A DNA stretch of 47,429 bases from Oscillatoria sp. SIO1A7 (GCA_010672965.1 JAAHFN010000057.1:1-47429); one strand, 5' to 3'; counted from the stretch's first letter, positions 34,892 through 44,081 are shown. The notes: generated from the letters alone by a model not told the origin. Translations and numbers: made by a program.

Positions 34892-36361
34892 TCAATCTCT
34901 ATCTTTAGTTTGCGATTTGCGCTCCTGCAGTTTCAGCCTAATTTCAGCATGGAAATCCCGAGTAATTGGATAGAAGTAAGCCAAAACCAAACTGACGATT
35001 AAAAACAAAGTGGGTAGAGGAGCGATACTCATGCGAATTGCTTGGAGCGCTTCTAGAGGTTGCTCCGGTATGCCTTGTCCGGGAATGCGCTCGATAAATC
35101 CAGATGCTTCTAGGCCGATGCCGACTAAAAACAATCCCAGAGCCAGACCGATTTTTTGCAAGAAAACCATAAAGGCATAGAATATGCCTTCCCGGCGCTG
35201 GCCTGTTTTCAGTTCGTCTAGTTCGATAACATCGGGCACCATCGACCAAGGGATGAGATAAGCGGTGGAAACCCCAAACCCTGCCATTCCTGCTAAAACG
35301 TACATGAGGGCAATTTGTTGGGGTTGGAGAAAAAATAAGCCAGCTTGAGCAATCATCCAGAAGCCCGTGCCTATAAAGTAGGTGGCTTTTTTACCAATGC
35401 GATCGCTCGTCCATCGCCAGAAAAAGAGCATGACCAAGGCAGTACCTTGAACGGCGATCGCCACTTGCGGAAACTGCGATTCTTCAAGCCCCATACAATT
35501 GACGACGTAATAGGGGAGGATAGATGCAGTGAGCTGTACCGCCAGCCAACAACAAAGATAAATACCAATAACAAACAAAAAGGGACGATTGCTAAAAGCG
35601 ATTTTTAACTGTTTTACAATAGAGAGACTTTCGGCTTCTTTTGGCTCGGCGCTACTAAAGCTGGAACTACTAGAAAAAAACTTAGCGCGATCGCGAGTTC
35701 CCAAAAAGCACCAATAGACCGGGACTACCGAAATTACCGCACATATCCCAGCCACAACAATATACTGCTGGATTGGATCTTTGATTTGGCTAAAAACAAT
35801 TCCAGCTAGGACTAATGATAAAATGCTACCGCCAATAGAAAAAGCAAAACGAAAGCTATTGAGGCTGGTACGCTCGTTGTAGTCTTGGGTCAGCTCTGGG
35901 GTCAGGGCGGCATAAGGTAAACTAACGGCCGTATAAGCTATGTTAAATAAAAGCGCGATTATTGTATAATACCAAAATAAAGCCCATCGATTGACAATTG
36001 GATCGCTGCTGAAGTGAGGAACGATCCATTGCAAAAAGAAAAAGATCCCAAAGGGAATGGCGCCAAAAATCATCCAGGGATAGCGGCGACCCCAGCGCGA
36101 TCGCGTCCTATCGCTGAGTATCCCTACAACCGGGTCGTTTACGGCATCGCCAATCTTACCAATCATCAGAATCCAGCCTGCTAACCCCGCTGGCAGACCG
36201 GCGACATTGGTAAAGAAGTACATCATATAAAATACCATCAGATTAGCAGTTATGGCCGTTCCCAGGTCCCCGGCTCCAAAAGCTAACTTGGTCCAGAAGT
36301 CGAGAGGAGGCGCAGTCGCCTGCCTAGAAGATGAACTTGAATTTCCTGAATTGTTCGTCAT
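34892..36361 (-). CDS. GPH-type (MelB-like) sugar:cation symporter
   Basis: The 489-residue inner membrane protein has about 12 predicted helices and belongs to the glycoside-pentoside-hexuronide:cation symporter group of the major facilitator superfamily. Signatures seen are KLAFGAGDLGTAITANLMVF, the loop 2-3 sequence GKIGDAVNDPVVGILSDRTR followed by SRWGRRYPWM, and ALLFNIAYTAVSLPYAALTPELTQDYNERTSLNSFR. A long Ser-rich cytosolic loop (FFSSSSSFSSAEPKE) separates the halves. The transported sugar is unknown; the MelB-type acidic cation-site residues (Asp in GDAVNDP) are present. The start is ATG at 36361. Single gene. Confidence 0.92.
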   Translation of the reverse strand: MTNNSGNSSSSSRQATAPPLDFWTKLAFGAGDLGTAITANLMVFYMMYFFTNVAGLPAGLAGWILMIGKIGDAVNDPVVGILSDRTRSRWGRRYPWMIFGAIPFGIFFFLQWIVPHFSSDPIVNRWALFWYYTIIALLFNIAYTAVSLPYAALTPELTQDYNERTSLNSFRFAFSIGGSILSLVLAGIVFSQIKDPIQQYIVVAGICAVISVVPVYWCFLGTRDRAKFFSSSSSFSSAEPKEAESLSIVKQLKIAFSNRPFLFVIGIYLCCWLAVQLTASILPYYVVNCMGLEESQFPQVAIAVQGTALVMLFFWRWTSDRIGKKATYFIGTGFWMIAQAGLFFLQPQQIALMYVLAGMAGFGVSTAYLIPWSMVPDVIELDELKTGQRREGIFYAFMVFLQKIGLALGLFLVGIGLEASGFIERIPGQGIPEQPLEALQAIRMSIAPLPTLFLIVSLVLAYFYPITRDFHAEIRLKLQERKSQTKDRD

Positions 36362-36988
36362 ATTGAACTAAGGGGGCATGTTCGCATGGGGCTAAAAACT
36401 AGGGTGTGGGGTGTGGGGTGTAGGGTGTAGGGAGAAGAAGGGGAGAAGAAGAAGGAGACGAGGGGAGTATAAGCATCTTTCATCTTTTGCCTACACCCTA
36501 CACCCTACACCCTAACTATGGGCATGTTCGCATGTTCGCATGTTCGCATGTTCGCATGGGAAAAAATTGCAAAACTATTCAAAACTACCCAAGAGCGATC
36601 GCTCTTTTAGAATGACACAAGGGGCGATCGAAGGATTTCATAAAACTCAAGACATTCTACAGCTCTGGGGTATCGACCTGGATTTCTCAGATACGGCGAA
36701 TAATTTATGATTGCTATATCTATGCTATAGATAAAAGAAAACTATAGCGGTTCTCAAATTGATGTAAGGTGTCTGGGGCGAAGCATCCCAATATGAGGGT
36801 TGCCGTTAGGAGCGTGCGAGATTGTCGCTCATGATGCTGTCGCCCCTACATTTCTAGGGTCCGATCGTTTATTACACTTATTTGAGAAACGCTATAAATG
36901 CTGTAATCTTCGCCCGATGCCCGATGCGCCATGCCCCATGCCCAGCAGCCTGCTTAACTGAAAAATATTGTATTAGTTAGAACTAGAT
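36362..36988. repeat. Repeat-rich intergenic region
   Basis: GGTGTGG/GGTGTAG units lie at about 36400-36433, CACCCTA units at 36491-36514, and a 9-base GCATGTTCG array at 36523-36558. A 154-bp MITE-like element follows at 36743-36896 (TATAGCGGTTCTC ... GAGAAACGCTATA). GATGCCC/CATGCCC units lie at about 36913-36950. No gene is evident; the promoter of the phosphoribosyltransferase should lie close to 36950-36985. Confidence 0.8.
36743..36896. mobile_element. 154-bp MITE-like element (TATAGCG family)
   Basis: It begins TATAGCGGTTCTCAAATTG and ends ATTTGAGAAACGCTATA. The core is GGGGCGAAGCATCCC ... GATGCTGTCGCCCC, in the orientation opposite to the copies at 24708 and 27558. No transposase is encoded. 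Confidence 0.82.
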
Positions 36989-37510
36989 ATGCCAGATCTT
37001 CATATCTCTTGGCCAGAGTATCGCGAAAAAATAGAAGAACTTGCCGTCCTAGTTTATCAATCCGGTTGGGAGTTCGACCAAATTTTATGTCTTGCCCGGG
37101 GTGGATTGCGGGTGGGCGACCTGCTCTCCCGCATTTATGAAAAACCCCTGGCAATTTTAGCCATTTCTTCATACGGCGGCTCTGGAGATAGACTGCGCGG
37201 AAGTTTAAAAATAGCGAGCCATTTGACCGCGATCGGAGATAGCCTGGGTAGGAGAGTTCTCTTAGTGGATGACTTAGTAGATTCTGGCGTCTCTCTAGAG
37301 CAAACCCTAGGCTGGCTAAAGCAACATTATAGTGCCGATATCCAGGAAATCCGTACTGGCGTCCTATGGTATAAGGCTTGCTCTAAATTTAAACCGGATT
37401 ACTATATAGATTACTTGCCCGACAATCCCTGGATTAATCAACCTTTTGAAATCTACGACCAACTTAAAATTGAGGAACTGAGTAAGAAGCATTCGGCAGT
37501 TAGGGTTTAG
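36989..37510 (+). CDS. Phosphoribosyltransferase family protein
   Basis: The 173-residue protein shows the PRTase fold: ILCLARGGLRVGDLLSRI near residues 32-49 and the PRPP-binding loop VLLVDDLVDSGVSL at 90-103 with Asp94/Asp95. It resembles small hypoxanthine/xanthine-guanine-type PRTases used in purine salvage, but base specificity cannot be set. The tail is IDYLPDNPWINQPFEIYDQ, a hood-like region seen in xanthine-type enzymes. ATG at 36989 has no strong ribosome site. It is a single gene after a MITE-like element. Confidence 0.88.
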   Translation: MPDLHISWPEYREKIEELAVLVYQSGWEFDQILCLARGGLRVGDLLSRIYEKPLAILAISSYGGSGDRLRGSLKIASHLTAIGDSLGRRVLLVDDLVDSGVSLEQTLGWLKQHYSADIQEIRTGVLWYKACSKFKPDYYIDYLPDNPWINQPFEIYDQLKIEELSKKHSAVRV

Positions 37511-37883
37511 TTCTTGCTGCCCCGCAGTGGCGCAAGCTTATGCCAGCGATCGGCGATCGGCTTATAGCAGTAAGCAATTAGCTGTCAGCCATCAGCTTTT
37601 AGCAAGGCGATCGCCTGGGGTATGGGGCCGCCATCGGCTTGGACTGTGGCAGGACTTACGCAACGACACTATCGATTGGGGCAACCACGGGGGGATTGCC
37701 CCTACAAATACTAGATATGGACAGGCAAGCGTAAGTCCTGTGTGGGTGTCCTGTAGCGCGTCCTGTAGCGAAAAGCATCTATAGCGAAGGTCCCCCGGCA
37801 TAAGCTAAAAGCTAACCGCTAAAATTACTAGGTTAGTCCCAGTCTAATAGTTATAATTGAACTTAACTAAAGGAGTAGGTCTT
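37511..37883. repeat. Intergenic region with an intact 89-bp MITE-like element
   Basis: AGCAGTAAGC/AGCTGTCAGC units lie at about 37565-37600. The element 37651-37739 has ends AGGACTTACGC and GCGTAAGTCCT (11-base perfect inverted repeats) and a core GGGGCAACC/GGATTGCCCC hairpin. The AGGAG at 37871-37875 is the ribosome site that decides the start of the next gene. Confidence 0.8.
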
Positions 37884-38729
37884 TTGGATAAAGCCGGTTT
37901 GTCTGCAAAAACATTAAAGCCCGGGGCTCGGACCCAAGGAGATATCCCCCAGGCAGTACGGGACAATCCCATCGATGTGCCCGCGAAACCCGAGTCTGAG
38001 TCGAAGTCGCTCGCTTTTATAGGGGGGGTTGTGGGATTGGTAGCTTTGGCGCTTGGCTTGGGAGCTTGGTTTGGCTCGCAGACTTTGCAAGCTCCAGTAA
38101 CCGCAGAGCGAGAAAATAACCCGACTACTCTCACGCCGGTTGCCGAGAATTCCTCGAACTCAGCTTCTGAGGATCCATCGGCAGAGAATTCTACTAGCAA
38201 CTCGGAGAGCGAAGATGGGCTACTCGGACATTTTGCTTACGACGAGGCTCCGCCCGAAGAACTCAAGGCGATCGTTTACGATGGCAGCATTAAACTGCGA
38301 ACTGCTGCGGCTGATGCTTTTCTAGAAATGGAAGAAGCAGCGCGACGCGAGAATATTATTTTGAGACCGATTTCGGGGTTTCGCAGCGTAGAGGATCAAG
38401 ACTATTTGTTTTTTGAAATTAAGGAACAGCGCAAACAAGCAAATCAAGAAAGAGCCCAAGTGAGCGCTCCTCCAGGATATAGCGAGCATCACACGGGCTA
38501 TGCTATAGATATTGGCGATGGCGATGTGCCAGCCACGGATGTGATGGAAAGCTTTGAAAAAACCAAGGCTTTTAAATGGCTTGATGCAAATGCTTCTTCC
38601 TATAGTTTTGAGCTGTCATTTCCGAAAAATAACCCTCAGGGGGTAGCTTACGAACCCTGGCATTGGCGCTTTGTGGGCGATCGCCACAGCCTGGAACTCT
38701 TCTACAAAGCCCGCAACAAGCAAGAATAG
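37884..38729 (+). CDS. VanY/DacB-like D-alanyl-D-alanine carboxypeptidase (M15)
   Basis: The M15B-type zinc peptidase probably trims the terminal D-Ala of peptidoglycan stem peptides. The 281-residue product has an N-terminal cytosolic stretch, one membrane anchor (about 43-63, LAFIGGVVGLVALALGLGAW), an acidic Ser-rich linker, and the catalytic domain. That domain holds SGFRSVEDQ, SEHHTGYAIDIGD with zinc ligands His182 and Asp189, and EPWHWRF with His230. I chose TTG at 37884 because AGGAG lies 8 bases upstream; a TTG at 37857 has no such site. It is a single gene with its catalytic part in the periplasm. Confidence 0.9.
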   Translation: MDKAGLSAKTLKPGARTQGDIPQAVRDNPIDVPAKPESESKSLAFIGGVVGLVALALGLGAWFGSQTLQAPVTAERENNPTTLTPVAENSSNSASEDPSAENSTSNSESEDGLLGHFAYDEAPPEELKAIVYDGSIKLRTAAADAFLEMEEAARRENIILRPISGFRSVEDQDYLFFEIKEQRKQANQERAQVSAPPGYSEHHTGYAIDIGDGDVPATDVMESFEKTKAFKWLDANASSYSFELSFPKNNPQGVAYEPWHWRFVGDRHSLELFYKARNKQE

Positions 38730-38859
38730 CTGCATCCAGTCTCATCTAGTCTAGGAAAATACTGACTACAAACCTACAATCTAGCCATAATTTTTTAGCA
38801 GGCTTTTTATAAAGCTAATCATTCAAACATATAGGTGTATCGAAGAGCGGCCAAAGCCA

Positions 38860-39543
38860 ATGAATCAAATATCCCTGAATGTCCTTGCCATTAGCATCTT
38901 TGTCCTTACTTTTTCCGTTTTACTAGAACCAGTATTGCCTTATCCTCCGGCATTGCCCGCTGCAGTTACCTTTGGTATCTTGGTATTGGCTACTGCAGAT
39001 ACTCTTGCCTGGGAAAGTCAAGGGGCAACTTTACTTTTAGACTTGTTCGATCGCCAGTCTCCCGAGCGGCAAAAGCGGGTTGCTCGCCATGAAGCTGGCC
39101 ATTTTTTGGTTGCTTACCTATTAGGTATTCCCATTGCTGGTTACGCCCTTAATGCTTGGGAAGCTTTTAAGCAAGGACAAAAAGCCCAAGGGGGAGTTCG
39201 CTTCGAGGATGCAGAATTACTCTCCCAACTTCAGAAAGGAAAGCTGCGCTACGATTTACTAGATAAATATTGCACCGTTTGGATGGCTGGGATTGCAGCG
39301 GAAACCTTGGCATATGGCAATGCTGAAGGAGGGGCAGAAGATAGGGCAAAGCTGCAAGCTGTTTTAAAAGCAATTAAAAATAGCGCTATGGAAGATGCCA
39401 ATAGCAAAGCTCGCTTTCATTCTCTACAAGCTCGGACTTTGATAGAATCCAATCAAGATGCTTACGAAGCCTTGGTTGCAGCTCTGGAAAAACGCTCTCC
39501 TGTAGCTGAATGTTATAAATTGCTCGAAGAAAGAATTTCATAA
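38860..39543 (+). CDS. Stand-alone FtsH-type M41 protease domain, no AAA+ module
   Basis: The 227-residue product has an N-terminal hydrophobic region with about two membrane helices (residues 5-50) and a zinc-protease motif HEAGH (77-81). The third ligand candidate is Asp151 in EGGAEDRAKL, the position corresponding to the FtsH Asp. The AAA+ ATPase half of FtsH is absent, and the fold seems reduced to the peptidase region. Short proteins of this type occur in cyanobacteria and plastids with unclear roles; it may act without ATP, or be an FtsH partner. The start is ATG at 38860. Single gene. Confidence 0.85.
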   Translation: MNQISLNVLAISIFVLTFSVLLEPVLPYPPALPAAVTFGILVLATADTLAWESQGATLLLDLFDRQSPERQKRVARHEAGHFLVAYLLGIPIAGYALNAWEAFKQGQKAQGGVRFEDAELLSQLQKGKLRYDLLDKYCTVWMAGIAAETLAYGNAEGGAEDRAKLQAVLKAIKNSAMEDANSKARFHSLQARTLIESNQDAYEALVAALEKRSPVAECYKLLEERIS

Positions 39544-39896
39544 ATTGTTGTATCGGATCCGTTTAATCCCTCTAAAAAAGCGTGCCTACCCCGATTGGCT
39601 TGGAGCGGGCACGGGGCGGGCACGGGGGCACCGCCCCTACCGGATTTTATGAGTAACTAACTGGATTTGAAATAAGCTATTTTGCCGTTTATGCCCTACT
39701 GGCGCGTCCAGCTTAAAATTGTGGCCAACTACCTCAATAGCCCCCCTTTTTAAGGTGGGTTTGGGGGTATCTAACCCACAATTTTAAGCGTCGCCTTGCC
39801 ACTACACCCTACACCCTAAACCCTACACCCTACACCCTACACACTACACCCTACACCCTACACCCTACACCCTACACCCTACACCCTACACTCTCA
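39544..39896. repeat. Palindrome and CACCCTA array between convergent genes
   Basis: A GC-rich palindrome at about 39582-39640 (GTGCCTACCCC... GCACCGCCCCTAC) has worn ends related to TATCAAATCCGTTTAAT; it is a sister of the one at 25838-25969. A CCCCCCTTTTTAAGGTGGG hairpin lies near 39742-39764. About a dozen CACCCTA units follow at 39803-39893, reaching the stop of the YdcF-like gene. Confidence 0.8.
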
Positions 39897-40631
39897 TTAA
39901 TTATCGCATTTCCCTGCTTTTTTCACCTGTCCTTGGTATTCGCATTTGAACCCTTTTTGGCACCAATCATTCAGGTTAACTTCTGTTATCTTGGTCGTTG
40001 CCGAGCATTGGGGAGGGGAATAGACTTGGGAAATAGTCGCCCAGATTAAGCTGCGCCCGACATCTAATATAGTTTTTAAACCGGACTCCCGATTGCCGGG
40101 AATTCCTTGCTCCTGTACTAGCTCTACTTCTACCCAAATATTCCGAGCGGCGAACAGAATCTGTGCCAGCCACTTGGCTCTGGGTAAATGGGTGGGAGAA
40201 GTAATAATTTTTACCTTACGGGTGCCCCACTGTTTGAGAATCGGGACGCTAAAATAAAAGTTGCCAAAAGTAGATTTAGCACATTTTTCCAACCAAACTC
40301 GATCTTGCGGTGCTAGTTCCCGCTCAAAAATAAATTTGATGCAGGGCTCTTGGGAGCCGCTGGAAATTAAAATAGGAATTTGGGGATTGTCTTTAGCCAG
40401 TTTAGTAACGTAAATTTCCCGAGCAATGCTACCTCCCAAGACTAAAATAGCATCCGCCGGATTTTTAGCTGCCGATCGCATAGCTCCCCAATCCACAAAA
40501 AGCAGCCAGCTCCAGGAAAGTATTGCCCAACCGACTAAGGGCGCTAAAGCTAGCCAAAAAACTCTGCGCTGCCATTGCCGGTTTTTTGGCCGGTTTTTTG
40601 GCCTATTTTTTGGCTGGTCTTTCCATTTCAT
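39897..40631 (-). CDS. YdcF/SanA-like (DUF218) membrane protein
   Basis: The 244-residue product has a basic N-terminus with a repeated NRPKNRPKN stretch, then a membrane anchor (about 20-42, WLALAPLVGWAILSWSWLLF). A DUF218 domain follows: DAILVLGGS, then IPILISSGSQEP, STFGNFYFSVPIL and KIITSPTHLPRAKWLAQ. Relatives (ElyC, SanA, YdcF) affect the envelope in other bacteria; the biochemical activity is not established. It overlaps the upstream 267-residue gene by 4 bases (ATGA), so the two are almost certainly co-translated. The start is ATG at 40631. Confidence 0.88.
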   Translation of the reverse strand: MKWKDQPKNRPKNRPKNRQWQRRVFWLALAPLVGWAILSWSWLLFVDWGAMRSAAKNPADAILVLGGSIAREIYVTKLAKDNPQIPILISSGSQEPCIKFIFERELAPQDRVWLEKCAKSTFGNFYFSVPILKQWGTRKVKIITSPTHLPRAKWLAQILFAARNIWVEVELVQEQGIPGNRESGLKTILDVGRSLIWATISQVYSPPQCSATTKITEVNLNDWCQKGFKCEYQGQVKKAGKCDN

Positions 40632-41431
40632 TGCTTGTCCTCAGACTCGGATCGGCGTCTAACAAAACTAACCTCACCATTTGGCTCGACTTTTTTGGTA
40701 GCGCCCAACTTCAATAGTTCTTCTTCTGCTTTTTGGCGAACCTTATCGTTAAGGGCATTGTAATAAACGTCGCTCCAAGCCCAGAAACGGACGTTTTCGC
40801 TATTGGGGTTGCCTTTCAGGAAAGCCGCCATTTGCTGGAATGGTGTAGCTAGCGCCTCATCGGGAGTGCCTTTGACCCATTCCGCTGCCATTTCATGGGC
40901 GCGAATCGAGCCGGGAATATCGCCGAGGAGAAGTAATTTGTCTATGCCTTTGTAGCGCCAGAGCAGGTAGGCTCTCTTGTCTCGCTCTGGATTGGCAGCA
41001 GCGATCGCTCGCTCCATCAGCTCTATAGCAATTTCTGGTTTCCCTTGAGAAAAGGACACTGCAGTGGAAATAAATAAATAAGCTTCGGTAAAGCGGGGGT
41101 CTCTTTTAGAGATTAGGTCAAAATAGTCATCGTTTAGCGCGTAGCTGTTGGTCTTAGCTCGCGCTTGGTCGTCGCCGAAATAGATGAGAAATTTTAAAAA
41201 AGCCCAATCTGCTATTAAATTATCGAAGCCCAAAGTAGGCAATCGCTCTATTAATTCTAGTTGTATTGCTTCTTGTTGCTCCGCTAGCTCCGGGTCTAGC
41301 ATCCGAACGTCTGCCCCCTGCTGTCGCGGAAGCTGCATGGCAACGATACCAGCGAAAGCTAATAGAGCGATCGCCAGATTACTCGCTAGACCCAATCCCG
41401 GTCTGATTTCCGTTTTGACTTTAGATTCCAC
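40628..41431 (-). CDS. Cyanobacterial hypothetical membrane-anchored protein, TPR-like
   Basis: The 267-residue product has a short cytosolic start, one membrane helix (about 15-33, LASNLAIALLAFAGIVAMQL), and a helical soluble part. Helix pairs such as ISKRDPRFTEAYLFISTAVS and KPEIAIELMERAIAAANPER suggest tetratricopeptide-like repeats, but the match is loose. It starts with GTG at 41431. The following gene overlaps by 4 bases and encodes the YdcF-like protein, pointing to a joint envelope role. No recognised enzyme motif. Confidence 0.85.
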   Translation of the reverse strand: MESKVKTEIRPGLGLASNLAIALLAFAGIVAMQLPRQQGADVRMLDPELAEQQEAIQLELIERLPTLGFDNLIADWAFLKFLIYFGDDQARAKTNSYALNDDYFDLISKRDPRFTEAYLFISTAVSFSQGKPEIAIELMERAIAAANPERDKRAYLLWRYKGIDKLLLLGDIPGSIRAHEMAAEWVKGTPDEALATPFQQMAAFLKGNPNSENVRFWAWSDVYYNALNDKVRQKAEEELLKLGATKKVEPNGEVSFVRRRSESEDKQ

Positions 41432-41822
41432 AATAGCTTCTTATATATATGGGAATGGGGCATTGGGCATGGTGGGAGTTGTGGGAAGTGGGAGGCTCCC
41501 ATCGAAATTTAAGGATAATTTTGTTTAGGTGATTTCTGGTAATAAAAGTACCTTATGGATCGGAGCTTCTGCCCCCTCTCGGGAGGCCTCTCGGGAGGGG
41601 GTTGGGGGTGGGTACTGCGACCGGGTAAGAACCCACCCCCAACCCTCCCAGGAGGGGAAGCGGTACATTCTTTCTCATAAGTCTCCTTAATTCTTGCAAA
41701 TCCGCACCTTTTCCTAAATTTTAGCCCAATGCCCAATGCGAACATGCCCCATTCCCAATGCGAACATGCCCAATGCGAACATGCCCCATGCCCCATTCCC
41801 CATGCCCAATTCCCCATGCCAC
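41432..41822. repeat. STRR-rich intergenic part
   Basis: GGGCATT/GTGGGA units lie at about 41455-41500. A CCCTCTCGGGAGGCCTCTCGGGAGGGGG palindromic tract and its partner CCCTCCCAGGAGGGG lie at about 41573-41660. CCCAATGCGAACATG units follow at about 41727-41822. No gene is evident; frames here are repeat-derived. Confidence 0.8.
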
Positions 41823-42364
41823 AATCCAGTCTCTCCGGGTATCTAGGTAGCTTTGCTCTCGATCGCTGTCGCTCTTGTTTATTTTAGCTACACTGAAGAT
41901 TAGCTGGAGTTTTTACCCGCCTTTCAATGGACAAATTGAGTATTTATACTCTGTTTGCGTTATAGATCGCGTTATGTTTATGTGAGGACCTTTGCCCTCG
42001 CGAGGGAGGCAAATAGGGTCTCGCTAGAATACTAACTCGGGGTCGGGAAACTCCAGAGGTGTTGATTCGAGTCAGTTAAATAGAAGAGGGTGTAAGCATT
42101 GGCTCGCCTTTTACTGAGCCGGAATATATTAAAAATATTTGCCTCTACTTCAAACATAGTAAAGCTCTGTTTTGCTAGCTATGGCCGTGGCTAGCTCTGG
42201 ATATCAGTTTATTTTTTGTTACGGTTCGATAGGTCCCGTAACAGTTTTATGACCGTAAGAGTCGCTCCCACACACTAAAACACCAGCTTTTCCAAAGGCA
42301 TAGCTGCCAATAAGCTACAGACAAAAGGCTGTTGCAGTCCACCCCAAAAGAGAGTCAAATCTAA
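41823..42364. other. Long repeat-free region upstream of the Ctp gene
   Basis: Unlike other gaps in the window, this 540-base stretch has no STRR or MITE signature. It has two hairpins: TTTGCCCTCGCGAGGGAGGC near 41990 and GTTACGG.../CCGTAAC at about 42217-42240. Only very short open frames occur. It could be a long 5' leader or hold a small RNA, but I cannot assign one. Confidence 0.45.
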
Positions 42365-43681
42365 ATGGCAAAGAATCAATCCCCCAAACGCGCCGAATGC
42401 CTCCAAAAAACACGCCTCCAAAAAACCCTGTTGACTGGAGCGATCGCTGCAGCTGCTACTCTGTCGTTGTGGGGTGCGGCTTGGTGTCGCACTGGTTTAG
42501 CAGCGCTACAAGATAGTCCAAAAACGATTGTAGATGAAGTCTGGCAAATTGTTAACCAGCATTATGTGGATGGCACTTTTAATCAAGTGGATTGGCAAGC
42601 AAAAAGAGTCAGCCTGCTAGATCGCGAATATTCTTCCCAGGAACAAGCCTACGAGGCAGTAAGGGGAGCTTTAGCAGACTTGAACGATCCTTACACGCGG
42701 TTTTTAGACCCGACCGAGTATCGACAATTAACAAATAAAACAGCGGGCGAACTTTCTGGGGTGGGGATGCTCCTAAAACTCGATACTCGAAAAGGACGGA
42801 TTGTGGTGGTGGAACCGATGGAAAATTCCCCGGCGTCAAGGGCGGGTATCAAAGCAGGGGATGAAATCTTAGCAATAGACAATCGATCCACAATTGGCAT
42901 GAATGTCGAAGAAGCAGCTAAGCTGATACGAGGTCCAGTGGGAACTGAAGTCGAGCTTAAGATTTCTCGACCGGGGGGCGACGACTTCGAGCTGGCTCTG
43001 ACTCGCGCTCGAATTGAAGTGGCAGCAGTTCACTATACCCTTAAAGAAGAAGGCGCTAGTAAAATTGGCTATATCCAGTTGGATGAGTTTAGCTCCCATT
43101 CTGCAAAGCAAATGCGCAAGGCGATTGAGGAACTAAGCGATCGCAATGTCGATGCTTTTGTCCTAGATCTGCGAGGCAACCCCGGCGGCTTATTATACGC
43201 CAGCGTTGAAATTGCTCAGATGTGGGTGGATCGCGGTGCTATTGTCCGCACGGTGAACCGACAGGAAAAAAGCCATGATTTTGAAGCCAATCGCACGGCG
43301 CTGACAAAACTGCCTTTAGCAGTTTTAGTCGATGGTAATTCTGCCAGCGCTAGCGAAATATTAGCTGGAGCCCTAAAAGATAACGGGCGCGCTACGATTA
43401 TCGGCTCTCAAACTTTCGGTAAAGCTCTAGTTCAGTCAGTCCATCAGCTATCGGACGGCTCTGGCTTGGCGGTGACAATAGCTCATTACTATACCCCCAA
43501 CGGTACGGATATTTCCCAGAAGGGAATTACTCCCGATATCACAATTGACTTAACTCTGGAACAACAGCAGCGCCTCTCTTCTAATCCAGAAGCGATCGCA
43601 TCGGAACAAGACCCCTTCTATACCCGGGCACTCTCTAGCTTCCGCGCCCAAACTCGGCCTAAACCCTTAGCCGTGCAGTAG
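42365..43681 (+). CDS. Carboxyl-terminal processing protease (S41, Ctp family)
   Basis: Ctp proteases are periplasmic or lumenal serine proteases; CtpA matures the D1 protein of photosystem II, and CtpB/CtpC have other substrates. The 438-residue product has an N-terminal signal (about 20-48, hydrophobic ATLSLWGAAWC). A PDZ domain spans about 125-205 (SGVGMLLKL, SPASRAGIKAGDEILAID). The S41 domain has VLDLRGNPGGLL, catalytic Ser328 in GNSASASEI and Lys353 in FGKALVQ, with the family spacing of 25. Which paralogue it is cannot be settled here. The start is ATG at 42365. It is a single gene with a long upstream region. Confidence 0.93.
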   Translation: MAKNQSPKRAECLQKTRLQKTLLTGAIAAAATLSLWGAAWCRTGLAALQDSPKTIVDEVWQIVNQHYVDGTFNQVDWQAKRVSLLDREYSSQEQAYEAVRGALADLNDPYTRFLDPTEYRQLTNKTAGELSGVGMLLKLDTRKGRIVVVEPMENSPASRAGIKAGDEILAIDNRSTIGMNVEEAAKLIRGPVGTEVELKISRPGGDDFELALTRARIEVAAVHYTLKEEGASKIGYIQLDEFSSHSAKQMRKAIEELSDRNVDAFVLDLRGNPGGLLYASVEIAQMWVDRGAIVRTVNRQEKSHDFEANRTALTKLPLAVLVDGNSASASEILAGALKDNGRATIIGSQTFGKALVQSVHQLSDGSGLAVTIAHYYTPNGTDISQKGITPDITIDLTLEQQQRLSSNPEAIASEQDPFYTRALSSFRAQTRPKPLAVQ

Positions 43682-44080
43682 AGTTTTGAGTTTTAAGTTT
43701 TGAGTTTTGAGTTCGAGCGCTTGAGAGTTTTAAGTTTTTTAGCTTCAAGGTTAGAGTTTCAAGATTGGGCATTCAGCGCCGTACCTGCAGAGCGGGAATT
43801 GGCCATGAGGAATTGACAATCTTGCCTTGTTCCAAAAAAAAACTTCAACTCAAAATTCAAACCTCAAAACTTAAAACTTAAAACTTTCTCTTCCGAAAGG
43901 TCCCTTAGAGCGGGAGAGACGGGAGGTACAGGCGGGACCTACCAAAACGATCGCTCTCGGGTGACAGATGGTATGTGGAGGCTAGAAGCCTCGGCATTAG
44001 CCCGCTTTTGGCTTCAACGACCGATTGAGCATTGCACTACATACAACCAAACAGTTAGTCGCACATTAAATTTTTCAAGT
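43682..44080. other. Intergenic region after the Ctp gene
   Basis: AGTTTTGAGTTTTAA-type tandem units lie at about 43682-43745, and AAACTTAAAACTT units of the complementary type at about 43838-43888; the two could pair. The part 43900-44080 contains GAGGCTAGAAGCCTC, a short palindrome, but no gene I can support. Confidence 0.6.
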
Positions 44081-44081
44081 C

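Noticed and set aside
42000-42090. tRNA-like T-loop (GATTCGAGTC) before the Ctp gene
   Set aside because: No matching acceptor or anticodon stems could be drawn around it.
43960-44040. Possible IS200/IS605-type remnant around GAGGCTAGAAGCCTC
   Set aside because: Only one short palindrome is seen; no tnpA or tnpB fragment or second end.
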